Assembly: GCF_020734105.1 (NCBI RefSeq)
Contig: NZ_JAJAFR010000013.1
Coordinates: forward strand, 1 to 64,000
Direction of reading: 5' to 3'
DNA length: 64,000 nucleotides
Source of the DNA: Alkalihalobacillus deserti
GTDB taxonomy: Bacteria > Bacillota > Bacilli > Bacillales > Bacillaceae_D
In this document: in pieces, positions 27,071 to 35,954 of the stretch
Layout: each line of letters starts with the position of its first letter
Position numbering within the stretch: the stretch's first letter is position 1
The notes under the pieces: model-generated
The model's database searches: none
The model's input: only the letters and a program-made list of their open reading frames with translations
What the model was told of the DNA's origin: nothing
Translations under genes and position numbers: made by a program

Positions 27071-27122
27071 AGGCAACGGACTTTGACTCCGTCATGCGTA
27101 GGTTCGAATCCTGCTGCCCACC
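27071..27122 (+). pseudogene. 3' half of tRNA-Gln(UUG)
   Basis: The anticodon arm ACGGA-CTTTGAC-TCCGT (anticodon TTG), a variable loop and the T arm GTAGG-TTCGAAT-CCTGC are all present, followed by the 3' acceptor TGCCCACC. The D arm and the 5' acceptor strand are missing; the preceding bases do not fold into them. Only the 3' 52 bases remain. That is the part commonly duplicated as an attachment site when integrative elements enter tRNA genes. Confidence 0.75.
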
Positions 27123-27143
27123 CAACAATCTCACAGTCTATTT

Positions 27144-27180
27144 GATTTAGCGACCAGTGCCTGGCACAGGTCGCTAAATC
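27144..27180. repeat. REP-like palindrome (GCGACC..TGCCTGGCA..GGTCGC)
   Basis: GATTTAGCGACC at 27144-27155 pairs with GGTCGCTAAATC at 27169-27180, around AGTGCCTGGCACA. It belongs to the same family as 41945, 43723, 44447 and 47881, with the TGCCTGGCA centre. Confidence 0.75.
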
Positions 27181-27194
27181 GTAAGGTGAACCAA

Positions 27195-27551
27195 ATGTTA
27201 AGACCTATTCGTGAAAAACAAATAGACTTTAGAGATGATTTCAATTGATCAACTTGTTCAGATGATCATTTTTTACGAAACTGATGCCCACCTCACACCT
27301 GGTAATGTTCATGATTCTCTCCCTATCTATCACATTTAGATCGTCAGAGGGAGCGTTTGGGAAGACAAGGAGATTTATAAAAAAAAGAAAAGTAACAATA
27401 GAACAAAGCTTTCCTCCTCAAACCAACTCAAGGGCTTCGCTACTGCCGGTTACGCAGCTGAAGGACGCTAACAAACAAGTGCTGATGACAGCTCTAGCAC
27501 AGAACAAAATTGCCAGCCACCTCACCAAAAGGTGAGGTGGCTGGCAATTTT
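27195..27551 (+). mobile_element. Internally deleted IS1182-type transposase remnant
   Basis: The 5' piece from the ATG at 27195 reads MLRPIREKQIDFRDDF, then, shifted, a DQLV..DDHFLRKLM phrase typical of IS1182-family transposase N-termini. The later piece reads RRFIKKRKVTIEQSF and KQVLMTALAQNKIASHLTKR, which matches the C-terminus of the same family (normally KVTIEQSFADSK and ALAQNIKKIA). The catalytic middle is missing. The element ends in a perfect 21-bp hairpin. It is a dead relic about 360 bases long. Confidence 0.65.
27506..27551. terminator. Perfect 21-bp hairpin, bidirectional terminator type
   Basis: AAAATTGCCAGCCACCTCACC at 27506-27526 pairs with every base of 27531-27551 across the loop AAAA. 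A and T runs flank both sides, so it can terminate in both directions. It lies at the end of the IS1182-type remnant. Confidence 0.75.
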
Positions 27552-27841
27552 CAATTTATGAATAATTTCTTGGATTTTAGAAAGAAAAATAAAGCATTAG
27601 AGAACCCCTAGTTTTCAAAACTAAATTTTAAGAAAAGGGGTTTTTCTAATTTCATTTCTCTTTTTACACAAAATAAGGTGTTGCTTAAGTGATATATCTA
27701 CAATATCTTGTATCTAAAATACAACTAAAATGTATCGAGATTTTCTCAACAATCTGAGGAGAGTTTTCACTCTCATTTCGTATACAATTTCTACAAACTT
27801 CGGGTAATGACAGTAGATTGCGCCCCTTCCTAACTGGCTAA
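27552..27841. other. Intergenic DNA with a second hairpin
   Basis: No gene seen. AACCCCT near 27604 and AGGGGTT near 27636 enclose an AT-rich internal part and are followed by TTTCTAATTTC. This may be a terminator facing right. Confidence 0.4.
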
Positions 27842-28594
27842 CTACACCTCATTACTCCTCCATCTTAATAAATATTTCTCCAATAACAAAAATAGATAGT
27901 TGATAGCATACCCTAGGACACCTAAAGTAAAGATTCCTGCGAACATTTCTGCTACACGGAAGATACGTTGCATATCAAGAATATAGTATCCAATGCCATT
28001 ATTTCCGGAAATCATCTCTGCTACAACAGCTACCATAATCGCAATACCTATAGAGATTCTTAAACCAGTAAGAACAGTAGGTAAGGAAGCTGGTAAAATG
28101 ATCTTATAAAGAGACTGAACTTTCGGAATGCCAAACGTTCTTCCAGTATCAATTAAAACTTGATCAACCCCACGTACTCCACTGTAAGTATTTAACAGTA
28201 TTGGGAAGAAGCAAGAGAGAAAGATAACAAATACTTTCATTTCATCTCCTATTCCCAAAAATAGAATAGCAATGGGAATGTATGCAGAAGCTGGAATAGG
28301 ACGTATAAATTCAGTAATCGGTTCTAGCAATCGATATACAGGAGGAAACATTCCCATAATAATCCCTAGTGGAATCGCTACCGCCGCTGCTAATATAAAT
28401 CCTGTAAACACCCGTGCTAAACTTGGTAGAAGTTGGCTGAATAACTCACCAGTCGAAATCAAATTTCCCCACGCTATTAAAATTTGACTCACTTGAGGGA
28501 CACTAACTGAATCCACCCAGCCGTTGAATGAAGATAGCTCCCACAGGATTAACAGTACAATAATTAACAAAAAACCTGACCAACTCTTTTTCAA
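27842..28594 (-). CDS. ABC transporter permease, SsuC/TauC type
   Basis: A 250-residue membrane protein with about six helices. It carries the binding-protein-dependent permease signature near residues 105-175 (PAAYIPIAILFLGIGDEMKV; TGRTFGIPKVQSLYKIILPA is the EAA coupling loop). Homologues move aliphatic sulfonates, taurine, nitrate or pyrimidine precursors. It starts 45 bases after the ATPase gene and is the last gene of the seven-gene run from 35036. Given the amidohydrolase and cysteine hydrolase upstream, a cyclic ureide, hydantoin or pyrimidine substrate is more likely than a sulfonate. Confidence 0.85.
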   Translation of the reverse strand: MKKSWSGFLLIIVLLILWELSSFNGWVDSVSVPQVSQILIAWGNLISTGELFSQLLPSLARVFTGFILAAAVAIPLGIIMGMFPPVYRLLEPITEFIRPIPASAYIPIAILFLGIGDEMKVFVIFLSCFFPILLNTYSGVRGVDQVLIDTGRTFGIPKVQSLYKIILPASLPTVLTGLRISIGIAIMVAVVAEMISGNNGIGYYILDMQRIFRVAEMFAGIFTLGVLGYAINYLFLLLEKYLLRWRSNEV

Positions 28595-28639
28595 ATTTTC
28601 CTCCCCCTTTTCTTCTAACCATTATTTTTAACGAGTTTA

Positions 28640-29476
28640 CTATCCTTGTTTTTCCTGCTCAAAAATACTTGAGAATAACTTACTCTGAATGGTTGTAAAT
28701 TTGCTATTTTTACGTGTGTCAATTTGATCACGAGGATATGGCAACGTAATTTCTATATCTTCTTTAACCCCCTCTCCTCCTCTTCCAAGGGAGATAATTT
28801 GACTAGATAGAAAGACCGCTTCGTCTACATCATGCGTAACAAATAGAATGGTAATAGGAATAGACTCCCAAATTTTTAATAATAGCTCTTGTAAAATTGC
28901 GCGAGTCATAGCATCCACAGCACTAAATGGTTCGTCCATCAGTAATACTTCCGGCTCACAGATTAAAGCTCTCGCTATAACAACCCGCTGTTGCATCCCC
29001 CCGGAAAGCTGGGAAGGATAATGATGCTCATATCCTTCCAAGCCAACTAACCGAATAAATTCCATACACTTCTCTTTTGCTTCTTGCTTGCTCTTAACCT
29101 TTTTATGGCTTCTTAACCCAAATTCTATGTTTTCAAGTACCGTAGACCACGGAAAAATAGACTTTGAATATTGTTGAAATACATAGATCATTCCTTTAGG
29201 CGGTCCTGATATTGTATTGCCATTAAACATCACTTTTCCATCTGTTGGCTGTTCCAATCCGGAAATCATTTTCAACAATGTTGATTTACCACACCCAGAA
29301 GGGCCAACAATTGATAAGAAACTTCCTTGTTTAATTTTGTATGAAAACTCATTAAAGACAGTGATACTATTTTTATTGACGTTAAATTGCTTATTAATAT
29401 TCTCTAATTCTATAATCATCTTTTCATCTGCTTCTTCAACTTTCGGATATACGACAAGAGAATTTTGTAAAGACAT
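28640..29476 (-). CDS. ABC transporter ATPase, SsuB/TauB type
   Basis: A 278-residue ATPase. Walker A is GPSGCGKST near residue 58, the signature is [15 protein letters not shown], Walker B is [16 protein letters not shown], and the switch His is in [13 protein letters not shown]. All are intact. It energises the permease at 27842 and works with the lipoprotein at 29505. It lies 28 bases after that gene. The first 20 residues before [11 protein letters not shown] are an unusual extension, and a later start is possible. Confidence 0.9.
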   Translation of the reverse strand: MSLQNSLVVYPKVEEADEKMIIELENINKQFNVNKNSITVFNEFSYKIKQGSFLSIVGPSGCGKSTLLKMISGLEQPTDGKVMFNGNTISGPPKGMIYVFQQYSKSIFPWSTVLENIEFGLRSHKKVKSKQEAKEKCMEFIRLVGLEGYEHHYPSQLSGGMQQRVVIARALICEPEVLLMDEPFSAVDAMTRAILQELLLKIWESIPITILFVTHDVDEAVFLSSQIISLGRGGEGVKEDIEITLPYPRDQIDTRKNSKFTTIQSKLFSSIFEQEKQG

Positions 29477-29504
29477 TCCTTATCCACCCTTTCTCCCTAG
29501 AGAG

Positions 29505-30518
29505 TTAATTGCTTTTTACGGCATCAGCTAAATAGTCTTCCACATCAACATGTTCCTCTAACTCGCCTGCCTCAACAAACATATCAACGATCTCTTGCCA
29601 TACGTCTACATTAATATTATTACTCCAACCGATCATCGGCATCTCACTTACTAATCCAGCATCAATCCCAGTAAATTTAACAATATGCTCTCTAGCACGT
29701 TCCTCATCTTCTAGCATATATTCCATTGATGCTGAAATGGCTGCATTAAATCTAGAGATGGCTTCTTCATTGTCATTAACGTAATCTGCTCTCGCAAACC
29801 ATGCACCAAGAGGTTGTTCAGGAATACTTTCAACATAGTTCCAAGAAATCACTCTTCCTTCACCAGTACTAATTATTTGCGTGGTATAAGGATCTACAGT
29901 GGATACAGCATCAACTTGGTTATTATTTAACGCGTCATTCATGCTTGAAAAAGGAACTTCAACAAGCTCTACATCATCAGCAGACACCCCTGCCTCTTCT
30001 ATAAGATTATTTAATGCAATAACCAACTGATTTCGTAAATTATAAACTGCTAATTTTTTCCCAGATAGGTCACTCAAACTTTGAATGTCAGAATCTTCGC
30101 GTACAATGATGGCCCCTGAATCAGGTCCTTCTGACTTTGCCGTTTCATTTTGAGCTACTGCTACTAAATCAAAACCTTGCTCATTTGCTACCATGGCAGC
30201 ACCAGGAAATGAATTAACCACATCCACTTCTCCTGAACGTTGTGCACTGATTGCCTCTGATCCCGACTTAAATTCAATCAATTCAACATCAAGTCCATGT
30301 TCTTCAAAGATCCCTGTTTGCTCAGCTGCCCATACATTGGTTAAAGCACCAATTTTGTTAACACCAATTTTAAATGGAATTAACTCTTCTGTTTCTGTAT
30401 TACTGTCATTACCTTCTGTATTTGTTTTTTCTGAACTTGAATCTTCCGCTCCACACGCACTTAACATAACGATTACAGACAGAAATAAAATAATTTTTAA
30501 TTTTTTGAATTTTTTCAT
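29505..30518 (-). CDS. ABC substrate-binding lipoprotein, SsuA/TauA/NMT1 type
   Basis: A 337-residue lipoprotein with signal MKKFKKLKIILFLSVIVMLS and lipobox LSAC, then a Ser/Thr/Asn/Glu linker. The mature part has the NMT1/TauA pattern: FKIGVNKIGALTNVWAAEQTG and IFEEHGLDVELIEFKSGSEA in the first lobe, DVVNSFPGAAM at the cleft, and LSGKKLAVYNLRNQ entering the second lobe. It captures a small organic substrate outside the cell and passes it to the permease. The gene order (hydrolases first, then lipoprotein, ATPase, permease) suggests that the substrate is the one opened by the amidohydrolase. Confidence 0.87.
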   Translation of the reverse strand: MKKFKKLKIILFLSVIVMLSACGAEDSSSEKTNTEGNDSNTETEELIPFKIGVNKIGALTNVWAAEQTGIFEEHGLDVELIEFKSGSEAISAQRSGEVDVVNSFPGAAMVANEQGFDLVAVAQNETAKSEGPDSGAIIVREDSDIQSLSDLSGKKLAVYNLRNQLVIALNNLIEEAGVSADDVELVEVPFSSMNDALNNNQVDAVSTVDPYTTQIISTGEGRVISWNYVESIPEQPLGAWFARADYVNDNEEAISRFNAAISASMEYMLEDEERAREHIVKFTGIDAGLVSEMPMIGWSNNINVDVWQEIVDMFVEAGELEEHVDVEDYLADAVKSN

Positions 30519-30583
30519 TATAAATCTCTCCTTTTTAATGAATTCCTATCCATTGTTATTTTTCTTTTTCTATTTTCGTAATT

Positions 30584-32005
30584 TTAAGATAAAACAGTCG
30601 TTTCCTCTACGACTTTCTGTTGCTTAGCAGAGGTCGCTTCTCTTCTTAGATACTTTCCTTTTCCTTTTGGTTCAATTGCTTTCCCATCAGCAGCGATAAC
30701 TTCTCCTCTTCTGATTGTCATCACAGGCCACCCCCTTACTTCACGGCCTTCATAAATAGAGTAGTCAGAGTTAATTGGAATCGTATCCGGTTCAATTGTC
30801 ACCATTTTATCTAAATCTACAATGACTAAATCTGCATCTGAGCCTATATCAATCGTTCCCTTATTAGGGTAAAGCCCATATGTTTTGGCTGTATTTGCGG
30901 ATGTAATTTCTGCAATTCTTTCTAAAGGAAGACCTCTATTGAAATGCCCCTCGCTTAATACTAAAGGAAACATAAACTCTGCCCCGCCAAAACCTAATTG
31001 GATTTTATCAATATGATTACCTTTTTTAAATTTTTCGTCCCAAGAAACAGAAACATGATCTGTTCCAATAAATGTAACAATTCCCTCTTTAATCCCTTCC
31101 CATAACTGATCATTATCATGCTTATAACGAATAGGTGGCTTTACGATTGCTCCTAAACCTTTTACGTTATCTACAGTTTCTGTCAAGTAATGCGGACACG
31201 TTTCAACATGAACTAAGTTCGGATCAAACCAAGGCATTCCTTTTAGCGTGTTTACACTTGTGCCGGCACTGCAATGGACTATGCTAATCTTACTGTTAAA
31301 CTGCTTCGCCAAATAAGAGACTCTAACAACATTCTCCGTTTCAACAATATCGGGATTATATTTATCCCAAAAAACTAGTTCGTTTCGATCTTCAATATGT
31401 TGGTACTTCTTATAATAATGTTTCCCCATCTCTACATTTTCGCAATGAATAGCTAAAATTAGGTCAGGAGAAATATCGTTCATTTCTTGAAAAATATCTA
31501 GCATTAATTCATCATCTATCGTCCGATCTGTTCCATATCTCTCTTTTTCCATCCCTTTGTATCCCAAGAATAATTTAAAGGAGGTCGTTCCTAGTTTTTC
31601 AACGTAATCTCTCAATTCTTTTACATGCTTATCTAGTACAACCCCTAAGTGAAAACAAAAGTCAATCACACTTTCCTTTTCTGCTATAGCTAACTCTTCT
31701 GGTTGTTGCTCTAAATAAGACCTTCCACTTCTGATAAAATTAATAACTGTTGTAACACCACCTATTGCAGAAGATCTTGAAGTAACATGGTAGTCTTGAG
31801 CTAACTCTCTATATAATCCATAATGGCTATGTCCATCTATTGCTCCAGGAAAGATATGTTTCCCTGTAGCATCAATTACATTTGCTCCTTCGAATTCTAG
31901 ATCTTTTCCTAGGGCAACGATTTTTTCATCTTTGATTCCAATATCAACTTCCTTCACTCCGGCATAAGGTATAACAACATTTCCACCTCTTATGATCGTA
32001 TCCAT
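30584..32005 (-). CDS. Hydantoinase/dihydropyrimidinase-like amidohydrolase
   Basis: A 473-residue cyclic amidohydrolase with all binuclear metal ligands: His59 and His61 in DGHSHYG, the carboxylated Lys (Lys150 in FLGYKG), His187 in LAIHCEN, His244 in SIVHCSAG and Asp316 in GTDHVS. The N-terminal beta domain (MDTIIRGGNVVIPYAGVKEV) and the C-terminal phrase NKGTIDIGSDADLVIVDLD are typical. Related enzymes open hydantoin, dihydropyrimidine or allantoin rings to N-carbamoyl acids. It overlaps the cysteine hydrolase gene by one base, which points to a two-step pathway with the carbamoyl product as intermediate. The exact ring is not predictable from sequence. Confidence 0.85.
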   Translation of the reverse strand: MDTIIRGGNVVIPYAGVKEVDIGIKDEKIVALGKDLEFEGANVIDATGKHIFPGAIDGHSHYGLYRELAQDYHVTSRSSAIGGVTTVINFIRSGRSYLEQQPEELAIAEKESVIDFCFHLGVVLDKHVKELRDYVEKLGTTSFKLFLGYKGMEKERYGTDRTIDDELMLDIFQEMNDISPDLILAIHCENVEMGKHYYKKYQHIEDRNELVFWDKYNPDIVETENVVRVSYLAKQFNSKISIVHCSAGTSVNTLKGMPWFDPNLVHVETCPHYLTETVDNVKGLGAIVKPPIRYKHDNDQLWEGIKEGIVTFIGTDHVSVSWDEKFKKGNHIDKIQLGFGGAEFMFPLVLSEGHFNRGLPLERIAEITSANTAKTYGLYPNKGTIDIGSDADLVIVDLDKMVTIEPDTIPINSDYSIYEGREVRGWPVMTIRRGEVIAADGKAIEPKGKGKYLRREATSAKQQKVVEETTVLS

Positions 32006-32709
32006 TATTGATCCCCTCCATTATTTATATAATCAAACACTTGATCTACAGATAATAAATCAGCATACTTCATCCACATATCTAACAAACTGACTCTATG
32101 AGAAATTTCCATTCTATCAAAAACACATTCATGTAATATACCAACTTTGTAATTAAGTGATGCTGCATCAACAACGGCACTTCTTACACAACCAGATGTA
32201 ACCCCTCCGCAGAAGATGAGAGTGTCCACCTGTAATTTAATTAAGTAGTTCACAAGCGGGGTCCCAACAAAAGCACTCGCATAAGATTTATCAATGACAA
32301 TATCATTAGGATGGTTTTCTATCGCTGATACTAGCTCTGTATACGAATGTCCAGCCTCATAAATAGAGCGATCCTGCAACTCTTTTTTCCCAGCGAAGTT
32401 ATCAAATTGAGTATATTTTACAATCTGACGTGTGAAAATAACAGGTAATTCCTTTTCTCGAAAAAATTCGATGACAGGTAATGTTTTGTCAAGTGCCATC
32501 CAAGCCTTTTCACCAACACCAGTAGGAAATTCCTCGATTTGGTCCAGGATAGGCTTATTATCTCCTACATAATTGGGTTGGGCATCAATAACTAGCAATG
32601 CTGGCCGTGATCCTAATCCTCTCGGTTTACCGAATCCTCCTTTACCAATAACATGTTCATCATCTTCCAACAGTACATCTTTCCATATCTCTTCAATGTT
32701 CATTTTCAT
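32005..32709 (-). CDS. Isochorismatase-family cysteine hydrolase (N-carbamoylsarcosine-amidase-like)
   Basis: A 234-residue enzyme with the full catalytic triad of the family: Asp42 in LLVIDAQPNYVG, Lys141 in VIDKSYASAF and Cys174 in GGVTSGCVRSAVVDA. The spacing and the TSGCVR motif resemble N-carbamoylsarcosine amidase, maleamate amidase and related ureido or amide hydrolases rather than true isochorismatase. It would release ammonia and CO2 from an N-carbamoyl compound made by the adjacent amidohydrolase. It starts 21 bases after the MFS gene and overlaps the next gene by one base. Confidence 0.85.
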   Translation of the reverse strand: MKMNIEEIWKDVLLEDDEHVIGKGGFGKPRGLGSRPALLVIDAQPNYVGDNKPILDQIEEFPTGVGEKAWMALDKTLPVIEFFREKELPVIFTRQIVKYTQFDNFAGKKELQDRSIYEAGHSYTELVSAIENHPNDIVIDKSYASAFVGTPLVNYLIKLQVDTLIFCGGVTSGCVRSAVVDAASLNYKVGILHECVFDRMEISHRVSLLDMWMKYADLLSVDQVFDYINNGGDQ

Positions 32710-32730
32710 CCTCCATTTATGGTTTATCTT

Positions 32731-34206
32731 TTATAATGCTTTTTGTTTTACGTTTGATTTCCCCTCAACTTCTGTTTCAATATCTTCCTTTTGTCTACCC
32801 TTACGTAGATAAGAAGAAATGATTGCCAATATTGTAATACTCAACATGACTGCAAAGGCTAGTTGAAAGCCTTTTGAAATAAGAGTTAGTTCGCTACTGG
32901 TGACTTGAGCATTCGCCCCTGCATAAATTTTACTCTGTAAGTGATTGGGCAAATTAAATGTAACAAGCATGAGTGATAATGCTGTACTTATTACCATCCC
33001 CATATTTTGAAGCATCGAACGTAAACCATTAGCCATACCTCTCTTTTTTGGGTCGACCGTTAGCATAATTGATTGTGTATTTGGTGTCATAAACATTCCT
33101 GAACCAAATCCAATTAACAATTGACCAATCAACAAAAAATAAATCGAAGAATTGGCATCTGAGTTAAAAACAAGAAGAACCATTCCTACAGCCGAACAAA
33201 GCAAACCTGATGTAGAAAGTGCGAATACACTGAATCTTCTACCTAAAAAACCAATCATTGCTGATGCTAGAATAACCCCTCCCGTAATTGGAAGGACAAA
33301 TAATCCAGCTTTAAACGTATTTTCTTGATAAATCACTTGAAAATATAAGGCAATTAACAATACGATAGATGATCTAGCTAATGAATTTAAAAAAGTTGCT
33401 AAATTAGCCATTGAAAATTCCCAATTCTGAAACATAGAAAAATCTACAATTGGAGACTCTGCTTTCCTTTCCACCCATAGAAAACAGAGAAAGGATAGAA
33501 GGAATACTACTAACCCAGTAATAACAACTATATGTTTCCAACCAGTCGTTCCAGCTTGTGAAAAAGCAATAATTAATCCACTTAAGCCAAATAAGATAAA
33601 TAAACTTCCTAGCACATCAAATTTTTCAGCTTTAACTTTACCTTTGATAGGTTGAATAACAAATAGAGCCCAAATAATACCTATAATCCCAATCGGAACA
33701 TTAAACCAAAATAACCATCTCCAATCAAGTACATAAGTTAGGTATCCTCCGATTACAGGACCTAGAAGCTGAGCAACAGAAGAAACAAGGACATTCACTC
33801 CTAAGGCAGTTCCTAAATTTTGTTTAGAAAACGCATCGGTGATCATAGGAGTTGTATTTGTAATAATAAGGGCCCCACTAGCAGCCTGTAATATTCGAAG
33901 GATAATAAGAAACCAAATATTAGGAGCAAAGCCGCATAATAAACTTACAACTGTAAAACTAACTAGTCCTACCAAGTACAAATTTCGTCTACCATATAAA
34001 TCAGATATTTTTCCAAATACTAAAATTAGTACAGTATTAAATAGCATGTAGGATAGCAATATCCAGTTCGTTTCTGTTGGCCCTGATTGAAAATGTGTAG
34101 CTAACTCCGGTAGAGCAACATTTAATGTGCTCATATTAAGCATAACTAGCAATACACCTAAACTTGTTACTAATAGTAGCTGCCAAGATTTCTTATTTTC
34201 ATTCAT
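32731..34206 (-). CDS. MFS transporter, DHA2 (14-helix) family
   Basis: A 491-residue membrane protein with 14 predicted helices. It has the DHA2 motifs LNVALPELATHFQ in helix 1, LVFGKISDLYGRRNLYLVG in the first loop and GPVIGGYLTYVLDWRWLFWF after helix 5. Relatives are mostly drug/H+ antiporters (EmrB/QacA). Here it sits between an IclR regulator and degradative enzymes, so it may import the pathway's substrate or export a product. It is the first structural gene of the operon. Confidence 0.87.
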   Translation of the reverse strand: MNENKKSWQLLLVTSLGVLLVMLNMSTLNVALPELATHFQSGPTETNWILLSYMLFNTVLILVFGKISDLYGRRNLYLVGLVSFTVVSLLCGFAPNIWFLIILRILQAASGALIITNTTPMITDAFSKQNLGTALGVNVLVSSVAQLLGPVIGGYLTYVLDWRWLFWFNVPIGIIGIIWALFVIQPIKGKVKAEKFDVLGSLFILFGLSGLIIAFSQAGTTGWKHIVVITGLVVFLLSFLCFLWVERKAESPIVDFSMFQNWEFSMANLATFLNSLARSSIVLLIALYFQVIYQENTFKAGLFVLPITGGVILASAMIGFLGRRFSVFALSTSGLLCSAVGMVLLVFNSDANSSIYFLLIGQLLIGFGSGMFMTPNTQSIMLTVDPKKRGMANGLRSMLQNMGMVISTALSLMLVTFNLPNHLQSKIYAGANAQVTSSELTLISKGFQLAFAVMLSITILAIISSYLRKGRQKEDIETEVEGKSNVKQKAL

Positions 34207-34235
34207 AACTACTTTCTACTCCAATCTCTACCCCC

Positions 34236-35036
34236 TTAATGTGTTTCCCATGAATTTTCTTTTAATGAAGTAAAACTTGATAAATTATAAGTACCACCCA
34301 GCTTTAAGGAGAGTAACTGCACTGCAGCAGTTAGTTCCTCTACTAAACAACCAACCTTTGAGTTTAGCCGTTCAATCGGACCTGATAATGAAAGACCTGC
34401 AATAACTCGACCCATAGAGTCAAAGACGGGAGCTGATATAGAAGTCTTATCTATGACACGATCGCCAACCGTGACAATAAATCCTGTATCACGAATCTTC
34501 TGTAAGTCCTTTCTTAATATCTCCTCTTGTTCTGCACTCAATTGTTCATTAAAAATAATTTGTTTAATTTCATTTTCTGGTAAAAACGCTAAAAGGACTT
34601 TTCCTGCCGCCCCAAAACATAAAGAACTTCTTGCTCCTACCTTAATAGAACTTCGAATTTGATGGGTACTTTCAATCTTTTCAATACATACCCGTTGACC
34701 CATATCTAAAATATTTAGATGTACAGTCTCTGCTGTTTTTTTATTAAGCTCCATCATAATTGGGTACGAAAGTTTACGTAAGTCCAATTTATCCGCATAA
34801 ATGTTCCCCAAATCATATAACTTGTAACCGAGTTGATATCGCTGCGAGTCAGGGTCTTGTTCTATAAAATTTTTAGCCTTTAAAGTATTTAATAATCTAA
34901 ATACCGTGCTCTTAGGTAACGAAAGTTTTGATGCTATTTCTTTAATAGTTAATGTTTGTTGTTCCATTGAAAAGCACCCTAAGATATTTAAAGATCTCTC
35001 AACAGACTTAACTAAATCTTTCTCTTCGGAACTCAT
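34236..35036 (-). CDS. IclR-family transcriptional regulator
   Basis: A 266-residue regulator. The N-terminal winged helix reads SVERSLNILGCFSMEQQTLT and then IKEIASKLSLPKSTVFRLLN. The effector-binding domain includes LNILDMGQRVCIEKIES and SLCFGAAGKVLLAF, with the usual GAAGKVLLA motif. I prefer the ATG at 35036, which follows GGAGGTGAAGGAT; an upstream ATG at 35084 would add 16 unlike residues and overlap the operator. It is the first gene of the run to 27842 and probably controls it and itself through the palindrome at 35059. Confidence 0.88.
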   Translation of the reverse strand: MSSEEKDLVKSVERSLNILGCFSMEQQTLTIKEIASKLSLPKSTVFRLLNTLKAKNFIEQDPDSQRYQLGYKLYDLGNIYADKLDLRKLSYPIMMELNKKTAETVHLNILDMGQRVCIEKIESTHQIRSSIKVGARSSLCFGAAGKVLLAFLPENEIKQIIFNEQLSAEQEEILRKDLQKIRDTGFIVTVGDRVIDKTSISAPVFDSMGRVIAGLSLSGPIERLNSKVGCLVEELTAAVQLLSLKLGGTYNLSSFTSLKENSWETH

Positions 35037-35058
35037 ATCCTTCACCTCCCTTACTATC

Positions 35059-35075
35059 GTTCCATATAGTGGAAC
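35059..35075. promoter_or_regulatory. Palindrome GTTCCA-N5-TGGAAC, likely IclR operator
   Basis: A 17-base palindrome (arms GTTCCA and TGGAAC, spacer TATAG) lies 23 bases before the regulator start. GGAACCAGTTCC just beyond it overlaps as a second dyad. The position fits autoregulation by IclR-type proteins, whose sites often contain GGAAC or TTCCA half-sites. Confidence 0.55.
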
Positions 35076-35350
35076 CAGTTCCATTAATAGTTTTGTTATT
35101 TAGAAGAATATCACCCACCAAAATATATTTCAGTAGTTCTGTAAGATTTAATTACAGCATTTCTTTCATGTAAAACAAAAGACACTTGTTCATTACACCA
35201 TCATTTGAGGGAAGCAAAGTTACGTCTCTCTTGCTTCCTGAACTGTTTTTGCTACCGGGTAATAGCGACTCTCAACCCCTCACTCTATGGCCGTTTGTAG
35301 TAGTTAGACTAAAGGTAGATAGAGAGAAAGAGTTCGTACTTTAACTGAAG

Positions 35351-35400
35351 AAAAGATGCCTGACCCCAGTGCTTTAAAGCACTGGGGTCAGGCATCTTTT
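35351..35400. repeat. Perfect 50-bp palindrome
   Basis: AAAAGATGCCTGACCCCAGT followed by GCTTT is mirrored base for base by 35376-35400, with no spacer. It may act as a bidirectional terminator, but its CCCCAGTGCTTTAA core recurs at 57449-57494. That makes it a dispersed element of the REP-like kind. Confidence 0.85.
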
Positions 35401-35712
35401 CATATTTTTACCATTTTACCAATTAACTTGATGAATAACTACTGTTAATGTGTTACTTCAAATTAAGTTCACCAGTTTGAAAGTTCAATTCTTCCTTACA
35501 GAAAAAATAGCTGCATTATGTACATGCGAAAAATGCTAAATACTCACCTGTTGGTAAAGTGCATCCACTTGGTAGAAGCTCCTTATCGAAAGGCACCTAA
35601 AGCGTATATGTGTTCCAAAAAAAGCAACCTCCATTTTCTGAGATCACTTTCTGGCGTTTTTTCAAAAAATAGTGTCTGATTGTTGAATCTCCTATCTATT
35701 CTATTGAATAGT
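35401..35712. repeat. Dispersed ~310-bp repeat, copy B
   Basis: Matches copy A (23770-24096) and copy C (58815-59110) almost throughout, for example CCTGTTGGTAAAGTGCATCC and AAAGCGTATATGTGTTC. Unlike A and C, it is not followed by a YafY-type regulator sequence; it begins right at the 50-bp palindrome. Confidence 0.8.
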
Positions 35713-35954
35713 ATCGTTGCTGCGCAGCACTCACTTTTTTGTTTTCTTTCTTTTTTATTATTTAAGCACCTACTCATTTTGGATTAGAGCTATATAAACC
35801 TCTTTTTTCTAAAAACCAATATCATAATATACTTTGCCTACAGTGGGACGAAAATACCGCATTGGATTTCTTCTTTGGACTTAAATATTTTAATAATAAT
35901 AACTCATCCTATGGTAATAATAAGAACTACTAAATTAAAAGTGAGGTACATAAT

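Noticed and set aside
27284-27535. 83-codon plus-strand frame as an independent gene
   Set aside because: The phrases RRFIKKRKVTIEQSF and QVLMTALAQN identify it as the tail of an IS1182-type transposase with its middle lost.
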